In this document: positions 34,454 through 46,401 of the stretch, one piece after another
Position numbering within the stretch: the stretch's first letter is position 1
Layout: every line of letters starts with the position of its first letter
Origin: Cupriavidus pauculus
GTDB lineage: Bacteria; Pseudomonadota; Gammaproteobacteria; Burkholderiales; Burkholderiaceae
Assembly (NCBI RefSeq): GCF_022179805.1
Contig: NZ_BPUO01000004.1
Coordinates: 124,001 to 188,000 of the forward strand
Reading direction: 5' to 3'
Length of the DNA stretch: 64,000 nt
Notes under the pieces: generated by a model
Databases searched by the model: none
Seen by the model: only the letters and a program-made list of their open reading frames with translations
What the model was told of the DNA's origin: nothing
Translations under genes and position numbers: made by a program

Positions 34454-36046
34454 GTGAGTTCGCTCGTTTCCGAAATTGCGCGTCGTCGCACGTTTGCCAT
34501 CATTTCCCACCCCGATGCGGGTAAGACCACGCTGACCGAAAAGCTGCTGTGGTTCGGCGGCGCCATCCAGGTGGCCGGCGAAGTGCGTGCGCGCAAGGCA
34601 GACCGCCACGCCACGTCGGACTGGATGGAACTGGAAAAGCAGCGCGGCATCTCGGTGACGTCGTCGGTGATGCAGTTCCCCTACCAGCCGCGCCCGGACG
34701 CCCCGGAAAACATCGTGAACCTGCTCGATACGCCGGGCCACGAGGACTTTTCCGAAGATACCTATCGCACGCTGACCGCCGTGGACTCGGCCGTGATGGT
34801 GATCGACTCCGTCAACGGCGTGGAAGCGCAGACCATCAAGCTGCTGAACGTGTGCCGCCTGCGCGACACGCCGATCCTCACGTTCATCAACAAGCTCGAC
34901 CGTGAAGGCCGCTCGCCGATCGAGCTGCTCGACGAAATCGAGGACGTGCTGAAGATCCAGTGCGCGCCGATGACCTGGCCGATCGGCATGGGCAAGGCGT
35001 TCCGCGGCGTGTACCACATGATCGACGACAAGGTGCAGCTGTTCGACCCGAAGGGCGAGAAGGGCACCGCGGCCATCCTCGACGGCCTGGACAGCCCCGA
35101 GCTGGACCGTATCCTCGGCTCGCAGGCCGACGAACTGCGCATGGAGATCGAACTCGTGCGCGGCGCGTCGCATACGTTCGACAAGGAATTGTTCCTGGCG
35201 GGCAAGCAGACGCCGGTCTACTTCGGCTCGGCGATCAACAACTTTGGCGTGCAGTCGATGCTGGACGCGCTGTGCCAACTGTCGCCGCCGCCGCTGGCGC
35301 GCCAGACCGAATCGCGCGTCGTGCAGCCGGACGAAGGCAAGTTCAGCGGCTTCGTGTTCAAGATCCAGGCCAACATGGACCCGCGCCACCGCGACCGTAT
35401 CGCGTTCGTGCGCGTGTGCTCGGGCCGTTTCGACCGTGGCATGAAGCTGCTGCACGTGTCGCAGGGCAAGACCGTGGCCATCAACAACGCCATCACGTTC
35501 ATGGCGCAGGACCGCAATACGACCGAGGAAGCCTACGCCGGCGACATCATCGGTGTGCCCAACCACGGCACGATCCGGCTGGGAGATGTGTTCACCGAAG
35601 GCGAGCCGCTGCGCTTCACGGGGATTCCGTCGTTCGCGCCGGAATTCTTCCGCCGTGCCCGCCTGAACAACCCGCTGAAGGTCAAGCAGCTGCAGAAGGG
35701 CCTGCAGCAGCTGGCGGAGGAGGGCGCCACGCAGATGTTCCGTCCGCTGATGTCGAACGACCTGGTGCTGGGCGCCGTGGGCATGCTGCAGTTCGACGTG
35801 GTGGCCCACCGCCTGGAGCACGAATACGGCGTGGATGCGATCTTCGAGTCGCACGAATGCGCTACGGCCCGCTGGCTCAAGGGCGACCCGGCCGAGATCG
35901 AGAAGCTGATCGACAAGAACGGCCACAACGTGGCGGTGGACGGCGCCGGTGACCACGTCTACCTGGCCCCCAGCATGGTGAACCTGCGCCTGACGCAGGA
36001 GCGTTTCCCGAACATCCGCTTCCTGGAAACGCGCGAAATCGCCTGA
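34454..36046 (+). CDS. prfC: Peptide chain release factor 3
   Basis: Protein of 530 residues, the usual RF3 length. GTP-binding motifs are [10 protein letters not shown] (G1), [10 protein letters not shown] (G2), [10 protein letters not shown] (G3) and NKLD (G4). RF3 is a translational GTPase that recycles RF1/RF2 from the ribosome. GTG at 34454 ([16 protein letters not shown]) aligns with the family start; the frame is open to 34373. A core translation gene here supports chromid status. Confidence 0.95.
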   Translation: MSSLVSEIARRRTFAIISHPDAGKTTLTEKLLWFGGAIQVAGEVRARKADRHATSDWMELEKQRGISVTSSVMQFPYQPRPDAPENIVNLLDTPGHEDFSEDTYRTLTAVDSAVMVIDSVNGVEAQTIKLLNVCRLRDTPILTFINKLDREGRSPIELLDEIEDVLKIQCAPMTWPIGMGKAFRGVYHMIDDKVQLFDPKGEKGTAAILDGLDSPELDRILGSQADELRMEIELVRGASHTFDKELFLAGKQTPVYFGSAINNFGVQSMLDALCQLSPPPLARQTESRVVQPDEGKFSGFVFKIQANMDPRHRDRIAFVRVCSGRFDRGMKLLHVSQGKTVAINNAITFMAQDRNTTEEAYAGDIIGVPNHGTIRLGDVFTEGEPLRFTGIPSFAPEFFRRARLNNPLKVKQLQKGLQQLAEEGATQMFRPLMSNDLVLGAVGMLQFDVVAHRLEHEYGVDAIFESHECATARWLKGDPAEIEKLIDKNGHNVAVDGAGDHVYLAPSMVNLRLTQERFPNIRFLETREIA

Positions 36047-36073
36047 TCGGATTTTTCCTTCCCGATTGGTTTT

Positions 36074-36192
36074 TCCCCTCTCCCCCCGGGAGAGGGGCAG
36101 GGGAGAGGGCAGGCGGCCCGAATTGCGACCCACGCATCTTGAGGCGCCAGCCCGCACCCCCACTCCCTCTCCCGCCACGCGGGAGAGGGGAG
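36074..36192. repeat. Composite REP-like element
   Basis: A left palindrome (CCCCTCTCCCCCCGGGAGAGGGG) and a right palindrome (CCCTCTCCCGC-CAC-GCGGGAGAGGGG) flank a spacer containing GAATTGCG. It has the same overall plan as the copies at 38881 and 47546, but its spacer has diverged. Confidence 0.75.
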
Positions 36193-36281
36193 CTTCCACA
36201 ACCAGAACCAATCGCTCTGTATCCATCCCGATACAAAGCCCGCACGCACGTCTCCCCTGACTCGGCTAGAATCCTGAGCTT

Positions 36282-36299
36282 TGTACGCAATCGCGTACA
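36282..36299. promoter_or_regulatory. Inverted repeat upstream of the MFS gene
   Basis: TGTACGC (36282-36288) and GCGTACA (36293-36299) form a dyad with a 4-nt spacer, about 40 bp before the MFS start. CTTTGTACGCAATC here resembles CTTTGTACGCGATC in the rep promoter (25505). Confidence 0.45.
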
Positions 36300-36335
36300 T
36301 TGCCGCTTCTGCGTCCTCAGGACGCTTCCTGCCTC

Positions 36336-37622
36336 ATGTCCAACGCCCCCGCGATGCCGGCCGACGAGCCGGACTCTGTCTTTCGTGACCCCGCTTTCCG
36401 GCATTTCTGGTTTGCCCGGCTCTGCACCACCATCGGCTACCAGATCTTCACGGTGGCCGTGGGCTGGCAGATGTATGACCTGACGCGCGATCCGTTCATG
36501 CTGGGCATGGTGGGACTGGTGCAGTTCCTGCCGTCCATCGTGCTGCTGCTGATGTCCGGCCACGTGGCCGACCGGTTCGACCGTCGCATCATCGTGCGCA
36601 CGTGCCAGATGCTGGAGGCGGTGATCGCCGCCTCGATGGCCGTGGCCAGTTTCTCGGGCTGGGTCACCAGCGAGCACATCTTCCTGTTCGTGGCGTTGAT
36701 CGGTGGCTGCCGCGCATTCGAGACCCCGACGCTGCAGGCGCTGCTGCCCAGCGTGGTCACGCCGCGTCAGTTGCCCCGCGCGGTGGCGCTGGCCAGTTCC
36801 GCCGCACAGACCGCCATCATCATCGGGCCGGCACTGGGCGGGTTTGCCTACGTGGCGGGCGCCGGTGTGGTGTACACGATCAGTGCGGTGCTGTTTGCGA
36901 TTGCCGCGATGCTGGTGTTCACGCTCAAGCTGCGCCAGGCCGCCCAGCGCCTGACCGCCCCGGTCAGCATCAAGACGCTCTTCGCCGGCTTTGCCTATAT
37001 CCGCAGCCACCAGGTGCTGCTGGGCGCGGTGTCGCTGGACCTGTTCGCCGTGCTGCTCGGGGGCGCCACGGCGCTGCTGCCGATCTATGCGCGAGACATC
37101 CTGCACACCGGCCCCTGGGGCCTGGGACTGCTGCGGTCGTCGCCCGCCATTGGCGCGCTGGTGACGGCGCTGTGGCTGGCGCGGCATCCGCTGAACCGCC
37201 GCGTGGGCCGCGTGATGTTTGGCGCGGTGGCCATTTTCGGGGTGGCGACGATGGTGTTTGGCGTGTCCACGTGGCTGCCGCTGTCGATGGGTGCGCTGGT
37301 GGTGCTGGGCGCGTCGGACATGATCAGCGTGGTGGTGCGGCAGACGCTGGTGCAGCTGGATACCCCCGACGACATGCGCGGCCGCGTGGGTGCCGTCAAC
37401 TCGGTATTTATCGGCGCCTCGAACCAGCTTGGCGAGTTCGAATCGGGCGTCACGGCGGCCCTGCTGGGGCCCGTGGGCGCGGTGCTGCTGGGCGGCGCCG
37501 GCACGGTGCTGGTGGTGGGCGCGTGGATGAAGCTGTTCCCGGCCCTGACTCACCGCGACCGCCTGCACGACCACCCGACCGATACCAGCACAGCGGAAAA
37601 GAAGGCGGCGCCGGCAAGCTGA
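36336..37622 (+). CDS. MFS transporter, DHA3/EntS-like
   Basis: Protein of 428 residues with 12 predicted membrane segments. Signatures are FRHFWFARLCTTIGYQIFTV, LLLMSGHVADRFDRR (motif A-like), TPTLQALLPSVV and a late DMRGRVGAVNSVFIGASNQL block, typical of DHA3-type drug or siderophore exporters. ATG at 36336 was chosen; the ribosome-binding site is weak and the frame is open 36 nt upstream. It ends in a strong terminator. Substrate unknown. Confidence 0.85.
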   Translation: MSNAPAMPADEPDSVFRDPAFRHFWFARLCTTIGYQIFTVAVGWQMYDLTRDPFMLGMVGLVQFLPSIVLLLMSGHVADRFDRRIIVRTCQMLEAVIAASMAVASFSGWVTSEHIFLFVALIGGCRAFETPTLQALLPSVVTPRQLPRAVALASSAAQTAIIIGPALGGFAYVAGAGVVYTISAVLFAIAAMLVFTLKLRQAAQRLTAPVSIKTLFAGFAYIRSHQVLLGAVSLDLFAVLLGGATALLPIYARDILHTGPWGLGLLRSSPAIGALVTALWLARHPLNRRVGRVMFGAVAIFGVATMVFGVSTWLPLSMGALVVLGASDMISVVVRQTLVQLDTPDDMRGRVGAVNSVFIGASNQLGEFESGVTAALLGPVGAVLLGGAGTVLVVGAWMKLFPALTHRDRLHDHPTDTSTAEKKAAPAS

Positions 37623-37644
37623 TGCGGCACTGCGTGACGACTGG

Positions 37645-37670
37645 AAAAGGCGGCCTGGCCGCCTTTTTTC
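37645..37670 (+). terminator. Rho-independent terminator of the MFS gene
   Basis: AAAAGGCGGC (37645-37654) pairs with GCCGCCTTTT (37658-37667) around CTG and runs into TTTTTT. Confidence 0.88.
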
Positions 37671-37679
37671 ATGGCAAAG

Positions 37680-37695
37680 CGTACCCATTTCTGCG
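37680..37695 (+). repeat. Dispersed iteron
   Basis: CGTACCCATTTCTGCG, one mismatch to the consensus and identical to array copies at 26693 and 26773. It is preceded by AAAG like several array copies. Confidence 0.88.
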
Positions 37696-37840
37696 GCGCC
37701 GCACGACGGGTCGGACGGCGGCAGGCAAATATTGCCGCCGGTTGTAAATCCTGCGCCGGCCACCGCACCTGAATATGGTTTGTGATGCCGGCGCCGCGTC
37801 CGGTGCGTGACGCCGTGAGCCCTTGTGGGGTCGGGCGTCA

Positions 37841-37856
37841 CGCAGAAACGGGTACG
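37841..37856 (-). repeat. Dispersed iteron (inverted)
   Basis: CGCAGAAACGGGTACG, an exact inverted consensus followed by CTTTGG, in the leader of the MscS gene. Confidence 0.9.
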
Positions 37857-37930
37857 CTTTGGCCGTCTGCGATGCGCAGGCTGGCACGTCCTTCGCAACA
37901 CTCGCGGGGTTTTTCACCCGGAGCCGACGC

Positions 37931-38833
37931 ATGGACCTGAACCTCATCGATCACGCCAAGCTGGAAGCCACATGGGCCTACCTGACGCAATTCGCCGTCA
38001 GCCAGGGCCTGAATTGCCTGGCCGCCCTGACCATCCTGCTGATCGGATGGTGGCTGTCGGCACGCGCCGCCAAGGGGTTGCGCCAGGCGCTGCAGCACAC
38101 CCACGTCGACGACACGCTGCGGCCCATGCTGGCCAGCATCGTCCAGTGGGTGGTGCGCGTGCTGACCGTGGTGCTGGTGCTGTCCCAGTTCGGCGTGCAG
38201 ACCGCCAGCATTATCGCCATGCTCGGCGCCGCCGGCCTGGCCATCGGGCTGGCGCTACAAGGCACGCTGCAGAACATCGCGGCAGGCATCATGCTGGTGC
38301 TGCTGCGGCCGTTCCGCGTGGGCCAGTACATCGACGCCCAGGGCGTGGCCGGCACGGTGCGCGAGACCGGTCTATTCATGACCGAGCTGCAGACCTTCGA
38401 CGGCGTCTGCCTGCGCGTGCCCAACGGCAAGATCTGGGGCAGCCCGATCATGAACTACAGCGAGAATCCCACCCGCCGCATGGATATGGAGGTCACCGTG
38501 ACCTTCGACAGCCCGATCCAGGCCGGGCTGGACGCGCTGGCCGCCATGCTCGACAGCGAAAAACGCCTGCTGCCGAAACCCGGGCGCGAAGTCATGGTGG
38601 TGCGCTACACCGACCGCGGCGTGACGCTGAACGCGCGCTACTGGACGTCGAACGACGATTTCTGGAGCGTGCAGTTCGCGCTGTTTGCACGGCTCAAGTC
38701 GGTAGTCGAGGATGCGGGATGCCGCATCGCTGTGCCGGTGCAGGAGGTGCAGATTCCGGAAATGGAAGAGGAAACGGCTGAGGCGGGAGGGGGTGATCGG
38801 CGTGCGGAGGTGTATCGCGGGCGGCCGAATTGA
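37931..38833 (+). CDS. MscS-family mechanosensitive channel
   Basis: Protein of 300 residues. Three N-terminal membrane segments are followed by the pore helix ASIIAMLGAAGLAIGLALQG and the beta domain (PFRVGQYIDAQGVAGTVRET, RVPNGKIWGSPIMNYSENPT). It protects against hypo-osmotic shock by opening under membrane tension. ATG at 37931 follows GGAG. The acidic, glycine-rich C-terminal 25 residues are outside the conserved domain. Iterons flank the gene on both sides (37841, 38838). Confidence 0.92.
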   Translation: MDLNLIDHAKLEATWAYLTQFAVSQGLNCLAALTILLIGWWLSARAAKGLRQALQHTHVDDTLRPMLASIVQWVVRVLTVVLVLSQFGVQTASIIAMLGAAGLAIGLALQGTLQNIAAGIMLVLLRPFRVGQYIDAQGVAGTVRETGLFMTELQTFDGVCLRVPNGKIWGSPIMNYSENPTRRMDMEVTVTFDSPIQAGLDALAAMLDSEKRLLPKPGREVMVVRYTDRGVTLNARYWTSNDDFWSVQFALFARLKSVVEDAGCRIAVPVQEVQIPEMEEETAEAGGGDRRAEVYRGRPN

Positions 38834-38837
38834 GGCA

Positions 38838-38853
38838 CGCAGAAACGGGTACG
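38838..38853 (-). repeat. Dispersed iteron (inverted)
   Basis: CGCAGAAACGGGTACG, exact inverted consensus, 5 bp after the MscS stop codon. Confidence 0.9.
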
Positions 38854-38880
38854 GTTTGCTTCAATCACCGCTCGGTTTGG

Positions 38881-39007
38881 TCCCCTCTCCCGCAAAGCGG
38901 GAGAGGGGACGGGGGAGAGGGCCAGCGGTGCAAATTGCGAATTGGTCGGCAAGCAGAGCCTCCGGCCCTCTCCCCCAGCCCCTCTCCCGCCGGGGCGGGA
39001 GAGGGGA
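38881..39007. repeat. Composite REP-like element
   Basis: A left palindrome CCCCTCTCCCGC-AAA-GCGGGAGAGGGG and a right palindrome CCCCTCTCCCGCC-GGG-GCGGGAGAGGGG bracket a spacer reading CAAATTGCGAATTGG then TCGGCAAGCAGAGCCTC. The spacer is shared with the copy at 47546. It lies between the 3' ends of the convergent mscS and edd genes. Confidence 0.85.
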
Positions 39008-39015
39008 GCGAAGAC

Positions 39016-40842
<1,827 letters not shown>

Positions 40843-41166
40843 TGTTATCTCCTGAAAGGGCGCTTCTCAGCCTAGCCGAAAAAACGGGACGCCACCGCCA
40901 CGATACCGTCACGGCGGCGTCATCGCCCTCGGCTCTCATGGTTGTGGGAGTACTAGATGGCCCGGGATGTTCCGCATCCGTCGCGTGACCCGCGCCCGAC
41001 TGGAGCACAAACGGAGCCCAGGCGGGCACGCAGAAACGGGTACGCTTGTTCCGCCTGGCGGCCCGCCTGCCTGTCCAAGCGGCCATGAGTGACGTAACAT
41101 CACTGGAACCAACGCGCCGCCCGGCGGCACTTAGTAGTTGTCCCCGATATCCGGAAGGAGCCCAGG
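40843..41166. other. edd/zwf divergent control region
   Basis: 324 bp that should hold promoters for edd (leftward) and zwf-pgl-glk (rightward). An inverted iteron lies in the middle (41029). No HexR-type operator was recognised by eye. Confidence 0.5.
41029..41044 (-). repeat. Dispersed iteron (inverted)
   Basis: CGCAGAAACGGGTACG, exact inverted consensus followed by CTTGTT, inside the edd/zwf divergent promoter region. Confidence 0.9.
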
Positions 41167-42621
<1,455 letters not shown>

Positions 42622-42655
42622 TCCGAACGCAACGCCTACTGACAGGAGCCCCGCC

Positions 42656-43336
42656 ATGCGCCAGTTCGAACATCCCACCGTGATGGACCAGGCCGAATCG
42701 CTGGCGATTTCCGTCAGCCACGCGCTGGACCTGGTCATCAAGGCCAAGGGCTGGGCGGTGCTGGCGGTGTCGGGCGGCAAGTCGCCGGTGCCGATGTTCG
42801 AGCGGTTGCGCTACCGGCCCATCCGCTGGGACGCCGTGACCGTGACGCTGGTGGACGAACGCGCGGTGCCGCCCGATGACGCCGACAGCAACGGCGCGAT
42901 GGTGCGCAGCCACCTGCTGCGCGAAGGCGCCGGCGTGGCGGGCTGGGTGCCGCTGATTGCCGACGCCGCCGAGGCCGCCGAACCGCTGCGCGCCGTGCAG
43001 CGGCTCAACGCGTCGTTCCAGCAGCCCGATGTGGTGGTGCTGGGCATGGGCGAGGACGGTCATACCGCGTCGCTGTTTCCGGACGCGCCCGAGTTGCAGA
43101 CGGCGCTAGCCGAGCCGCAGCCCGGCTACATCGTCACGCATCCGTGCGTGGCGCCCCACGCGCGCGTGACCTTGAACCTGGCCGCGCTGCTGGCCGCCGA
43201 ACGCACCTTCCTGGCCATCACCGGCGAGAAGAAGGCAGCCGTGCTGGAGAAGGCGCTGCAGGCTCCCACGCCCGCGCTGCCGGTCAGCGTGGTGCTGGCG
43301 CGGCACCGGCGCGGCGTCGACATTTTCCGCACCTGA
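42656..43336 (+). CDS. pgl: 6-phosphogluconolactonase
   Basis: Protein of 226 residues of the DevB/SOL type. Blocks are AVLAVSGGKSPVPMFERL, VTLVDERAVPPDDADSNGAM and VVVLGMGEDGHTASLFPDAP. It hydrolyses 6-phosphogluconolactone to 6-phosphogluconate. ATG at 42656 follows CAGGAG. It is 34 bp after zwf and 5 bp before glk. Confidence 0.95.
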   Translation: MRQFEHPTVMDQAESLAISVSHALDLVIKAKGWAVLAVSGGKSPVPMFERLRYRPIRWDAVTVTLVDERAVPPDDADSNGAMVRSHLLREGAGVAGWVPLIADAAEAAEPLRAVQRLNASFQQPDVVVLGMGEDGHTASLFPDAPELQTALAEPQPGYIVTHPCVAPHARVTLNLAALLAAERTFLAITGEKKAAVLEKALQAPTPALPVSVVLARHRRGVDIFRT

Positions 43337-43341
43337 ACACG

Positions 43342-44337
43342 ATGACCCACGGATTTCCGAGACTGCTCGCCGATGTCGGCGGCACCAATGTGCGATTCGC
43401 CCTGGAAACCTCGCCGATGCGCATCGGCGACGTCACGGCCTACAAGGTGGCGGATCACCCGTCGCTGGAAGCGGCGATGCGGCAGTACGTGAGTACGCTC
43501 GACGCCAAAACTCAGCCCGCTCACGCCGCCATCGGCCTGGCCAATCCGGTCACGGGCGACCACGTCAAGCTGACCAACCACAACTGGGCCTTCTCGATCG
43601 ATGGCATGCGCCAGGCGTTGGGGCTGGAAACACTGGTGGCCATCAACGACTTCACGTCGCTGTCGCTGGCGCTGCCTTTCCTGCCCGACGACGATCTGGT
43701 GCAGGTGCGCTCCGGCACTGCCGTGGCAACGGCCCCGCGTGCGCTGATCGGGCCGGGCACCGGCCTAGGCGTGTCGGGACTGGTGCCGGCCCCGGGCGGC
43801 GGCGCCGTCGCGCTGGCCGGTGAGGGCGGCCATATCGAGGTGATGCCGGTGACCGACGACGAATGGATCGCCTGGCGCGCGGCGCATGACCAGCTTGGCC
43901 GGGTCTCGGCCGAGCGGCTGTTGTCGGGCATGGGCCTGTCCCATATCCATGCGGCGCTGTCCGCAGAAACGGGTACGCTTTTGGCCGAACCGCTGACGCC
44001 AGCGCAGGTCACGGACGGTGCGCTCAAGCAGAACGACCCGCTGTGCCGGCGCGCCTTCGACGCGTTCTGCGGCCTGCTCGGCTCGGTGGCAGGCGATATC
44101 GCGCTGGTGCTGGGCGCGCGCGGCGGCGTCTACATCGGCGGCGGCATCGTGCCGCGCTTCGTGCAGGCGTTCCACGCATCGCCGTTCAACGCGCGCTTTA
44201 GCGACAAGGGCCGCATGGGCAAGTACCTGGCCGATATCCCGGTGTTCGTGATCACCGCGCAATTCCCGGCGCTGCCCGGCCTGGCGCGGGCGCTGGCCGA
44301 CCGGCTCGAAGGCGACATGCGCCGGCCCAATCCCTGA
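43342..44337 (+). CDS. glk: Glucokinase
   Basis: Protein of 331 residues of the bacterial Glk family. The phosphate-binding motif is LLADVGGTNVRFAL; the sugar-binding block is TNHNWAFSIDGMRQALGLET; LIGPGTGLGVSGLVP and GEGGHIEVMPV follow. It phosphorylates glucose with ATP and feeds the Zwf-Pgl-Edd route. Residues 208-212 (AETGT) are encoded by a complete inverted iteron at 43962-43977, in a region between conserved blocks. It is followed 13 bp later by a response-regulator gene, as in Pseudomonas glk-gltR arrangements. Confidence 0.94.
   Translation: MTHGFPRLLADVGGTNVRFALETSPMRIGDVTAYKVADHPSLEAAMRQYVSTLDAKTQPAHAAIGLANPVTGDHVKLTNHNWAFSIDGMRQALGLETLVAINDFTSLSLALPFLPDDDLVQVRSGTAVATAPRALIGPGTGLGVSGLVPAPGGGAVALAGEGGHIEVMPVTDDEWIAWRAAHDQLGRVSAERLLSGMGLSHIHAALSAETGTLLAEPLTPAQVTDGALKQNDPLCRRAFDAFCGLLGSVAGDIALVLGARGGVYIGGGIVPRFVQAFHASPFNARFSDKGRMGKYLADIPVFVITAQFPALPGLARALADRLEGDMRRPNP
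43962..43977 (-). repeat. Dispersed iteron inside glk (inverted)
   Basis: CGCAGAAACGGGTACG, exact inverted consensus followed by CTTTTGG. It lies in frame within the glucokinase coding sequence. Confidence 0.92.
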
Positions 44338-44350
44338 TTTCGACACGACC

Positions 44351-45067
44351 ATGCGCGTATTGCTGGTGGAAGACGACGCCATGATTGGCGAAAGCGTGAA
44401 GGTGGCGCTGCGCCAGGAAGGCTTCACGGTGGACTGGGTGACCGATGGCGACGCCGGGCTCGATGCCGCGTCCGACCAGCACGGGCCCCGCGCCGACGGC
44501 GGCTATGACCTGGTGCTACTGGACCTGGGCCTGCCGCGCCGTTCGGGCCTGGACGTGCTGCGCGCCCTGCGCGCACGGAATATCCGCACGCCGGTGCTGA
44601 TCGTCACCGCGCGCGACGCGGTGGCCGACCGCGTGGCCGGGCTGAACGCCGGAGCCGACGACTATGTGATCAAGCCGTTCGACCTGCAGGAACTGGTGGC
44701 CCGCATGCATGCGATGGCCCGCCGCGCGGAAGGGCGCGCCGAACCGGTGCTGCGCTATGGCGACATCGTGCTGAACCCGGCCACGCGCGAGGCCACGCGG
44801 GGCGGCAACCCCGTGCGACTGTCGGCGCGCGAATATGCGCTGCTGTCTGCGCTGATGGCCCGGCCCGGCAAGGTCTGGTCGGTGCCGCAGCTGCAGGAGC
44901 GGCTCTACGGCTGGGACGACGACGTGGGCAGCAACACGGTGGAGGTCTATATCCACGCGCTGCGGCGCAAGTTTGGGCAGACGCTGATCCGCAATATCCG
45001 GGGCGTGGGCTACCTGATCCCCCAACTGGACGAGGCGGCGGGGCACGCGGAAGGAACGACGGACTGA
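44351..45067 (+). CDS. OmpR/PhoB-family response regulator
   Basis: Protein of 238 residues. The receiver has the acidic pair ED-D (VLLVEDDAM), phospho-acceptor D58 (LVLLDLGLP) and the conserved lysine (YVIKPFD). The winged-helix output domain contains LSAREYALLSALMARPGKV and YIHALRRKFG. It resembles QseB/PmrA regulators. Its stop overlaps the kinase start by one base. Position after glk suggests control of sugar uptake or metabolism, which is inference. Confidence 0.92.
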   Translation: MRVLLVEDDAMIGESVKVALRQEGFTVDWVTDGDAGLDAASDQHGPRADGGYDLVLLDLGLPRRSGLDVLRALRARNIRTPVLIVTARDAVADRVAGLNAGADDYVIKPFDLQELVARMHAMARRAEGRAEPVLRYGDIVLNPATREATRGGNPVRLSAREYALLSALMARPGKVWSVPQLQERLYGWDDDVGSNTVEVYIHALRRKFGQTLIRNIRGVGYLIPQLDEAAGHAEGTTD

Positions 45068-46401
45068 TGCGCTCGATTCAACGAACGTTGTTGTGGTGGC
45101 TGGCAGCCGGCCTGGCGGCCGGCATTGCCGTGGCCACCGTGCTGATCTACGGCCAGGCGCGGCAGGAAGCCAACGCGCTATTCGACTACCAGATGAAGCA
45201 GGTGGCGGCCGCGCTGCCCAGCCAGTTCTCGGCGCCGATGGCGGCGCCGTTCGATCCGGTGGGCCCCACAGGCGCCGACCTGCTGCACGCGGACGAGGAC
45301 GTGGTGATCCATATCTGGGACGGGTCCGGCCGCAGCCTCTATCTCTCGCATTCGCACCCGACATTGCCGCAGCGCGCCGAGCTGGGCTTCACCGACGCCA
45401 GCACGGAATCGGGCGAATGGAGGATCTACAGCGTGCAGCTGGGTCCGGCTGTGGTGCAGATTGCCCAGCCGCTCAGCGCGCGGCGCACGCTGGCCGCCCA
45501 TATGGCGCTGCGCACCGTGGCGCCGCTGCTGCTGCTGTTGCCGCTACTCGGGTGGCTGGTGTGGCTGGCGGTGGGGCGCGGGCTGCGCCCGCTGCGCGAG
45601 ATTGCCAGCGAAGTGCGCGCACGTGACGCCAACACGCTGGCGCCGCTGGCCGTGCGCGATATGCCTGACGAGATCGCGCCGCTGTCCCATGCCCTGAACC
45701 AGTTGCTGGCACGCCTGGCGCATGCCATCGACACCCAGCGTGCCTTCGTGGCCGACGCCGCGCACGCGCTGCGCACGCCGCTGACGGCGCTGCAGTTGCA
45801 GGCCCAACTGGTGGAGCGCGCGCCGAGTGCCGAAGCCCGGCAGGAGGCGATGGGCCAGTTGCGGCAGGGCCTTGAGCGGCTGACCCACCTGGTGGCCCAG
45901 TTGCTGACGCTGGCACGGCAGGAGCCGGGTGCCGCGCCACCGCCGCACGAGCCGGTGAACTTGCGCACGCTGGCGGCCGATGTGGTGGTGGAGATGTCGC
46001 AGGCCGCCATCGACCGCGATATCGACCTTGGGGTTGAGGACGGGGGCGCCAAGGGGCCGGTCACGATCCGTGGCGATTCCGATGCGCTGCGCATCCTGCT
46101 GACCAACCTCGTCGACAACGCGCTGCACTACATTCCGCGTGGCGGCCGCGTCGACGTGGCTGTGGCGCACACCGCGCAGGGCATCGAACTGGTGGTGACC
46201 GATAACGGCCCCGGCATTCCGGCGGCCGAGCGGGCACGCGTGTTCGACCGCTTCTATCGTGTGCCCGACGCGCCCACGGGCGGCAGCGGGCTGGGGCTGG
46301 CCATCGTGGGTGAAGTGGCGCAATCGCACGGCGCCCGCGTGGCGCTGGAAGACGCCGCGCCGGGCCTGCGCGTGCGCGTGGTGTTTCCGGCCGTCGGTTA
46401 G
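45067..46401 (+). CDS. Sensor histidine kinase (QseC-like)
   Basis: Protein of 444 residues. Two membrane segments (LLWWLAAGLAAGIAVATVLI and VAPLLLLLPLLGWLVWLAVG) bound a periplasmic sensor of about 130 residues. HAMP follows, then the H-box AFVADAAHALRTPLTAL, the N-box LLTNLVDNALHY and the G-boxes DNGPGIP and GSGLGLAIVGEV. It should phosphorylate the preceding response regulator. The stop overlaps the convergent dehydrogenase gene by 4 nt. The signal is unknown. Confidence 0.92.
   Translation: MRSIQRTLLWWLAAGLAAGIAVATVLIYGQARQEANALFDYQMKQVAAALPSQFSAPMAAPFDPVGPTGADLLHADEDVVIHIWDGSGRSLYLSHSHPTLPQRAELGFTDASTESGEWRIYSVQLGPAVVQIAQPLSARRTLAAHMALRTVAPLLLLLPLLGWLVWLAVGRGLRPLREIASEVRARDANTLAPLAVRDMPDEIAPLSHALNQLLARLAHAIDTQRAFVADAAHALRTPLTALQLQAQLVERAPSAEARQEAMGQLRQGLERLTHLVAQLLTLARQEPGAAPPPHEPVNLRTLAADVVVEMSQAAIDRDIDLGVEDGGAKGPVTIRGDSDALRILLTNLVDNALHYIPRGGRVDVAVAHTAQGIELVVTDNGPGIPAAERARVFDRFYRVPDAPTGGSGLGLAIVGEVAQSHGARVALEDAAPGLRVRVVFPAVG

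Noticed and set aside
40843..41166. HexR operator between edd and zwf
   Set aside because: No convincing TGTAnnnnnnTTACA-type site was found by eye.
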